64,000 nucleotides of DNA, taken from Tridacna crocea (Eukaryota > Mollusca > Bivalvia > Cardiida > Cardiidae). Under the pieces are notes generated by a model. The model was not told the DNA's origin and searched no databases. It saw only the letters and a program-made list of their open reading frames with translations. Made by a program: the position numbers and the translations under genes. Location of the stretch: contig OX031056.1 in the NCBI GenBank assembly GCA_943736015.1, forward strand, positions 66,367,277 to 66,431,276, written 5' to 3'. Positions 24,601 through 33,600 of this stretch are shown here, one piece after another; position 1 is the first letter of the stretch, and each line of letters starts with the position of its first letter.

Positions 24601-27600
24601 CTGGTCACCAGCCATTTAAACATTCTCTCATAACAAGCCTTAGCAATAGCTTGTACAGCAAACTCGACCTAAAAACATATGTCAGAATGAATGTCTGTTG
24701 TTATAAGGTGCATTAACAGATCCAATCATGTAGCATATACACTATGTAATGTGGTGGTAAATGAAAACTTGCACAAAATGCTTTACAAGAAATGCATGAA
24801 TTACAAGAGGACTTTAACCATATGATATAGGTTTAACTCATTACCAAACGACAAAATTTTAGGGTCGTCCAAATCGAGCGCATTTGCAGACGACATAATA
24901 AAAGTGAATGAAAATTTGAAATTTATTTAGTGAAGGGTAGAAAACATTGTGGGAAAAGGAGAAAATGCTGGTTACCAGCATTTTCTCCTTTTCCCACAAT
25001 GTTTTCAAAAGGCTTCTTTCTCAGGGGCCTCGTAGGGATTGTGTGGTAATCGGTTAACTGTGATCAGACCTCCAGATAAGAGAGTGATGTTACTCTATAA
25101 ATCAATTATTTCTCAACTAAACCCTATGTTATGGGTACTCATTAGAACCGTCTCGATGAGACGATTCAAATGAGTACCCACAACATAGGGTTTAGTCAGG
25201 AATAATTCATGTTTTCAATTTTGAAATCAAAATCACTCCCCCTGTCTGGAGCTCTGGGTGATGGCAAACCACACACCCAATTTTGAAGTTAATATCTTCA
25301 GTAATACAATTATCGGTCACAAAAATTACCTACTTTTCCTATGTTAATTGACCATCACTGAAAAAACCAAATATCCTCAAAGTAATCATCATAAAAGATG
25401 ATGATGACTTTTTTTGGAAACATGGTTGCTTTCTGTAGAGTCAGACGTAACCAACATGTATTAAAATTGAAAGCATTTTCAGATGACAATCAAATGCTGC
25501 TGCCATCATCCGATTTACTTTTTAAAGCATAGAAAGTAAAATGGGCGAAGGAGAAATGTTTTTCCTTTTCCAAAAATACTCTCGAAAGCAATCTTCTTCA
25601 GGTTGTTAAAACTCACGATTGGTAAAGGGTAAAGGGTTAAAACTTGGGGTAATCTTAGGATATTTGATACCACAGTGTGATTGTTATACTGGTTATTCTG
25701 TTATTGATTCTTTTCAGGATGATGGTTACCAACATTTTCTCCTTTTCCAGCAAATTTTCAATCCTTCCTCTCTTTCCTCAGAGCCTTTTCCAGGCCAGAT
25801 TGTTTGGTAAAGTGTGAGTTTAATTCTCTTGGGAACTTACCTGTTCCTTGGTCTGTGCTTTGGTGACATAGTCCCTGCCAACTTTGATTCTGGGCCTGAG
25901 GAAAGCTTGAGTAACAGCTGTGACTGGAAGTCCTAGAAGATGACAGGCTTTCTGGGCAACTGGAAAACAAAACAAGGTCAAGGATATTTCTCAGTAATAT
26001 AGTCATCTAAACATGTTTTAACCCCTAATGCATCAAATAAATCTATGAAACACTTTTATCCTAAAGTCTGATGTAAGTGGTTGCAATTTCATGGTTGCTT
26101 TTGTTCAGTGTTTCAGCAAAGCTGACAATGTAGATCAATGATCAGGCTGCACAAAATGTCATTACGTCATATTTTCGTCACATGACCATAACTCAAAATG
26201 GCGATACAAATGCCGGTGAAAGAAAGACCAATATCGATTGTTTCGTGTGCTGTTCAAACAGCATTGGGCCAATAAGACTTAGTGGTAGGAAATGTGAATA
26301 AGAGGGCTTTTTTGAACAGCCTAAATATCTTTTAAAGGACAATAACTTGGTTTTTAATCTTACAAACTTAGATCCACCGGTGTGTCAAATCAGTTGTCAT
26401 CATTCATGGGTTCAGCCATTTTTGTTAAAATTGGCGTATGATTCCGATAAGTAAAGGAGCTCGAAAAAAATAGTTTCATTCTATGAAAATAAATTCATCA
26501 GTTTGAATGCATCCAGAATCATATTTCCTTTGTCTATTTTATAATGTTACACATGAAACTGTTAAACAGTAACAAAACATGTTTTCCTCGGTTTGACAAG
26601 ATTCTTGTCATTTAGCCCATCGCAGAGATGTATGGTGAGAGTAACAAACGACAACTCTGCTCGGAGATTGACTCACATTGCAGACTATGCAGGCTGACCT
26701 GGGGCAATACTTTTTACACGCACAATGAACACCCTTGTCACAGTGCATGGCTCATTCTTGAAGATTTTAATGGTTCCTTTTGGACAAAAGATTGTTAACC
26801 CTTTACGAAATGACAAAATTTTAGACACCAAAGTTAAACATTTTTTGCAGACAACAAAATAGTTGTTACTGAACAATAGAAATTCCCTTTGGAAGGATGG
26901 AAAACATAGTTGGGGAAAAAATATGCTGGTTACCAGCATTTTCTATTTTGTCCTTTACTCATTACCAAACAACAATATTTTAGGCTTATCCAAATCGAAA
27001 GCATTTGCGACGACAAAATAAAAGTGACTGAAAATTTGAAATTTGTTACGTAAAGGGTAGAAAACATTGTGGGAAAAAGAGAAAATGCTGGTAACCAGCA
27101 TTTTCTCCTTTTTCCATAATTTTTTCTAAAGGCTTCTTTCTCAGAGTCGTCAAAAGTAGGGATTGTGCGGTAATTGGTTAATGTTTTCAAAAGGGCTATT
27201 CCATCAGATCAATGAAACCTGGGATTGTTTGTTAATCCTTTACTCCATAGATACTCATTTCTACAAATTGCTTGTAGGAGCCTTAGGAAAACATTGTGGC
27301 AAAAGGTGAAATTGCTCGTGACGGAGCTAAAAACGGCTTCATCCTTGCTATTATTTATGGTCAATTAGAGATGCCATAGAAATGCCCTATGGGGTAAAGG
27401 GTTAACTCTTTACCACATGACTAAATTTCATTATCATCCAAATTGAAAGCAACTGCAGACAAAATTTTAAATGTGGCTCAAAAGATAAAATTTTCCATTG
27501 AAAGGGAAGAAAACATTGAGGGAAAAGGAGAAAATGCTGGTTACCATCATTTTCACTTTTACCCTTAGTGTTTTCAAAGGGGCTTCTTTCTTAGCCTTAT

Positions 27601-30600
27601 TAAAACTGAAGATTGTGTGGCAAAAGGTTAAAGCTGACAAACCTGTATTGTCTGGTAATGTAGCTTGGTCCGATTTTCTCTCTTGCTGAAATTTCATATT
27701 TCCAAACATGATGACTGCAGATACCACTCTCAGTAAAGCTGAAAATATAAAAGAATTTGTAGGATTCTACATTTTCTAGTATCACCATTTCCACTCAACT
27801 AACACTCTGGGTGCTAAGCAAGACTCACTGACCTTATGAGGTCAGTGTAGACCAAGACTAGACTGCACAGAATGTGCAGTCTAATCTTGGATCTACACTG
27901 TCCAATAAGGAGATATTTATTCTCTACAATACAAGCTTCAAAAGGCATTATTATGGTTTAAACTATTGCCTTGAATGTTTGACTTATTTTATTTTTAGCA
28001 GGATAAGGGCTAACCAATTTTAGACTAACTGACATTTACAGAAAAAAGAAAGCCCTTTTTGTCATGATTACATAAACTCCTGAGAAAAAAAGGAGCAACC
28101 ATGAACAACAACTAGCTTTTTTCTTCTCACAGTATTTTTTAAACTGCCCTCCCCAGGATATGTTCAACTATCTGTGTAGTAACATAACAATGAAACATTG
28201 GTCTATACAGCAGCATTTGTCTTTGACCTGGGCTGCATTCAATTTGACATAGATCAGAATTCTCAAGCTTTTCACTCTTCATCATGCAATAATAAAATTT
28301 CAGACCTGTCAAAATTAAAACATTGTCAAGTGCAAAAATTGAATGTGGTTAAATTGATGACAATTGCCAGTGAAAGTGTTCACAACCCTGTTGGAAAAGG
28401 AGTAAACAATGTTTCAGAAGCAGCCTAAAGCACAGACTGCCCACTTTTTGCCCTTATATCTATGCAGTCTATGAAAGCCAAAAAAGCAAGGCTAAAACCT
28501 TTAAGTAATACACCAAAATCAAAAGCTTTTTCGACCCATTATCCTGTTTCTATAAACATTATTTCTTAACCCTTTCCCAACCAAATCCGTGGTTTTTACA
28601 TGTCAGGAATAAAAGCCTTTTGAAAAAATTGTAGGAAAAGGAGAAAATGCTGGTAACCAGCATTTTCTCCTTTTCCCACAATGTTTTCTACCCTGTCATT
28701 TAGAAAAATCATCTTTTTAGCTACTGTTAATTTGTCATAATTATGCAAAATGCTTTGAATTTGGTCTGGTCCAAAATTTGCCATTTGGGAAAGGGTTAAA
28801 ATGAAACTTAGGTTGTAGACATTCATATTCTACATGAGAACATCCTTGTAGGTCCCTACAACGTAAGTTTTGGGGCCGAGATATTACTCTTTGAGAATAC
28901 TTCTTTTCCTTGCAGATCTGTTTATAACCTACCAGCCTGGTCATCTACTGATATTCCCATGATGTTCATGGCTTCCACAGTCAGTCTGAACTCAGCGGCA
29001 TCATCTACCCCAGGTACAGACATGTTACCTCCAGTCAGGAAGTTGTAACCACCTATATCTTCTAACAGGAACTCCTCTGTAAAAGGAAACATTTAAATTA
29101 TTATGCTTATTTGCACAATGAACCCTTTAGCACACAATCCTGAGTTTAAAGAATCCCTGTGGAAAAAAGAAAGCATGTAGGAAAAGGAGAAAATGCCGGG
29201 TACCCTCATTTTCTCCTCTTCCAGCAACGTTTCTACTCTTTCAAAGATAAACTAGAGCTGCATTTACTAAGCCACACTAACTCTTTACCATACAATGCCG
29301 ACTTTTGATGCTCCTGGAAAAGACATCTTTTGAAAACATTGTGGGAAAAGGAGAAAATGCTGGTAACCAGCATTTTCTCCTTTTCCCTCAAGGTTTTCTA
29401 CCCTTTCAGAGAAAAAACGCACCATTTGAGCATTAAAATTGTCGTCTGCAAATGTTTTCAATTTAGACAAGGCTATAATTTTGTTGTCTGGTACAGAGGT
29501 TAACTGGGTCATCTGCAAATGCTTTCAGTTCAGACCAGTCCAAAATTTTGTCTTGTAAAATGTCCCTTTTATCAGCTGACAATACACGTAATTGCTTTGT
29601 GGCTCCTATGATGAAGTTTTCTGGAAGTAGATCACACATACGTCAATAAAATTACGATGGTTACCAGCATTTTCTCCTACACTCAGAATATCTTTTAAAG
29701 CCCTAACCTTCAGAGTGGTTGAAAAACAAGGACTTATATAGTAAACTGTATTTTTGTGGTTAACCCTTTACTCCATAGATACTCTTTTCTATCCATTGCT
29801 TGTAGGAGCCTTTGGAAAACGTTGTGGCAAAAGTTGAAATTGCTCGTGACGAGCAATTTCACCTTTTGTCACAATGTTTTCTATGCTATCAAAAGGTGTC
29901 ATATACACATAAGAAACGGTTTCATCCCTGTTGTTATTAAGGGTCAATTAGAGATACCATAGAAACGCCTTATGGGGTAAAGGGTTAACTGCTAGTTGCA
30001 TTCATGTGTACACACAGACATTTCCATAAATATCAAAATTCAATCACTGATTAGTTTTACCATTAGTATGAATAAAGTCATTACCTTGTTCACATACTAT
30101 TGTTTGTTTGTATGGTGTTTAATGCCCTTTTCAATTGTATTTCAATTATATTGCAGCAGCAAGTGCACCTATCCATGCTTTCCCAATAGTTTCTTCTACC
30201 AGTATTTTGCACAAAAAGCTACTGGCTACCAGTAATCCTTCTTAATTATCTACATTTTCCTAGGTTTTTGTTAACTCCTACCAGACAGCAACAGGGCTTG
30301 CAATTCTTTTTAATACCATAAATTTTGTTATTCTGGTGCACAAGATATCTAGCTCTTTAACAAACAGTAAAATCTTCGACTGTTTAAAGATGAGAGTGTT
30401 TGCAGACAACAAATAAACCCATAACCAAACAACAATATTTCAGGCTTCTCCAAATCAAAAGCATTTTTGCAGACAACAAAATAAAAGTGATTGAAATTGG
30501 AAATTTGTTTTGTGACGGGTAGAAAACATTGTGGGAAAAGGAGAAAATGCTGGTTACCATGCTGGTTACCAGCATTTTCTCCTTTACCCACAATGTTTTC

Positions 30601-33600
30601 TAAAGGCTTTTTTTCCCAGGATCATCAAAAGAAGAAATTGTGTGGTAATGGGTTACGCCAGACTCAAATACTGAAATATTTTATTGACAGAGTAAAGACA
30701 TAGTGGGAAAAGGAGACAGCATTTTCTCTTTTTTTCCACAATGATTTCAAAAGGCCTTCCTACCAACAGTGGATATAACTCAGGAATGTGTGGTGGAGGG
30801 TAAAATTTTTCTCAAGGTCTGCTTAAGTCAAAAAATAAAGAAAACTTTACTTACTTTTCTGTTGTGGAGTGGAACCATTCAAGAACTGGTAGAATATATG
30901 GAAACATCGCTCTTGTTCTGCTTGGCGAATAGCACGAGATTTCTCTAAAAGATCTTTTTGCGAGTTAAAGAATATAACATTTGCACTCGACCCAAGTGTG
31001 TCCATTTAGAATAGCAACCTTTCAAATGTTTTGCATTACTTTTCAATCTCTTGAATCAGGCACAATGAGCAGTGCAACCAAAAACATGGAGATGTTCTTG
31101 TATTGTCTGTATGTAGAGTGATTCATGGAAATTTTCTTTAAAGTAGACAAAAAAAAGGTATTACCTCCTACAGTAATGATAAAATTTTAGACTTGTCTAA
31201 ATTAAATGCATTTAAACAGGTCCCCAGATGAGAGAGTGACGGTTTTCTAAATCCACAAGTTCTCTTCCAAACCTTATGTTGTGGGTACTCATTCGAATTG
31301 TCTTGGTGAGACAATTCTAATGAGTACCCATAACATTGGGTTTAGTGGGAAATAATATTTTATAATTTTGAAATCAAAAAAATTACCCACTGCATCTAGA
31401 GCTCTGTTTGAGGGTGACAATTAATTGTACCTTAACCCTTTACCAAATAATCCCTGGTTTTACAGCCCTGAGATAGAGACCTTTTGAAAACATTGTGGGA
31501 AAAGGAGAAAATGCTAGTAACCAGCATTTTCTCCTTTTCCCACAATGTTTTCTATCCTGCTGGAAACAAATTTCAATTTTTGGGTTACGTTTATTTTGTT
31601 GTCTGCAAGTGCTTTCAATTTGGACCAGTCTAAAATTTTGTTGTTTGGGAAAGGGTTAAATGATGGTAACTGTCTGTGAAAGTGTAAGAGGTCTTGTTGG
31701 AAAAGGAGAAGATGCTGATTCTCCTTTTCCAACTGTGTTTTTTAAAAAATCTCCCACTGAGAGGTCATCAAAACTTGTAACGAAGGGTAAAGAAGTATAA
31801 TTTCTGTTGTCTTGCATTTTTTCATGGATGCAAGTTCCACACATCCTTTGATCCCTGTCCTCTGTGAACCCATTAACTCATTACCAAATAACAATATGTT
31901 GGACTCATCCAAATTGAAAGCATTTGAAGACGAAAAATCTAATTTTGCTAAGATGACAATTTCTGTCTCTAATACGGTAGAAAACATTGTGGGAAATGGA
32001 CAAAATGCTGGTTACCAGCATTTTCTCCTTTTCCCACAGTGTTTTCTAAAGCCATCTCTTTCAGGGTCGTTAAAAGTTGTGATTGTCTGATAAAGAGTTA
32101 ACTTAGCACGAATATCACACATTTGAGTCTGTTTTTGTAACCTCACAACTTGATTTCTTACCAAACAATCCCTGGTTTTCACGACTTTGAGGAAGAAGCC
32201 TTTTGAAAACATTGCTATTACCAGCATTTTCTCCTTTTCCCACGAATTTTTTACTCTTCCAGAGTCAAATTTCAATTTTTGAGTCACATTTATTTTGTCT
32301 TCTACAAGTGCTTTCAATTTGGACCAGTCTAAAATTTTGTCGCTTGGTAAAGAGTTAAGTTTGTCTGATCTAGTGTATCGCATATCTTATTACTTTTGAC
32401 TTATTTGCAATCGAACTTCACTTAACCCTTTATCACTTACATAATTTTAGACTTGTCCAAATTGAAAGCATTTACGAACAACAAAGTAACATACTCAAAA
32501 ATTAAAATTCATACTTTAAAGGTCAGAAAACATTTGTGGGAAAAGGAGAAAATGCTGGTTTCCAGCATTTTTTTTTTCCCACAATGTTTTCAAAAGGTTT
32601 CTTCCTTAGAATCATTAAAATTAGAGATTGTGTGGTAAAGGGTTAAATTTCTGGGTGCAAAGAGGAACTTATTACAGCTTTTGCACAAGGGAAAACATCA
32701 AATTGATGACTGCATTGATCATGCTTTCTGATCTTGGAACAAGAGGGCGTTTCTCTTATCTTCCAATATAACTTGCTGCCATTTTTGGCATGCCTGACAC
32801 TATCCTCAAGTTCACTGGGTAAGAAACAAATTCTTACAGGTCCACAAAGGATACATGTTTCTATGTTTGCTCCGGATATATATCCTGATGTGTCGAAGTT
32901 AATTCTGATAAATTTACCCTGTAAAATAAAGCAAAACAATGCCATTATAAAACAGATCAAAGCATTAAGAACTTTGACAATCAAACAAACAATATCGCTA
33001 TAAGACAAACCAGGATAATTATAATTTTTGACCAAAAAGAAAAAGTATTCTCTAGAGACAGATCAACAAAAAAAAATGAAATAGTCCGATTACTATTACA
33101 TGGAATTTCAACATCAGAATTATTTTTTTCAGAGAGTTATCAAATCTGGATTGCCATGAACTCTTTACCAAACGACAAAATTTAATTAAGACTTGTCCAA
33201 ATTGAAAGGTTTTGCAGACGACAAATTGAATGTGACTTAAATGATGAAATTTGTATGCGACAGGCTAGAAAACATTGTTGAACAAGAGCTTCGCAAAGCG
33301 GCGCATATACGCCCGAAGGGGCTTGTCACTGAAATGAGTTGAAATGACAGAAGGGCCATGAATGATGAGTAGTTAATCTCCATGATATGTGAAAAATATT
33401 AAAGGGCAACAGCTAAAAAAAGAAAAGGGTGGCACAGTTACAAATTTTGTAAATTGCTCTTCTCCACAAGGTGTTCTATCAGTTTTGAAAGGTTCAAGAT
33501 CATAGCTTTTATATTTTAGAAATTATGGCCCAGACGAAAATTTAAAGAGAAAACTAACAAATGGCAATAACTAAAAAAGAAGGATAACAGATTTATGGTT

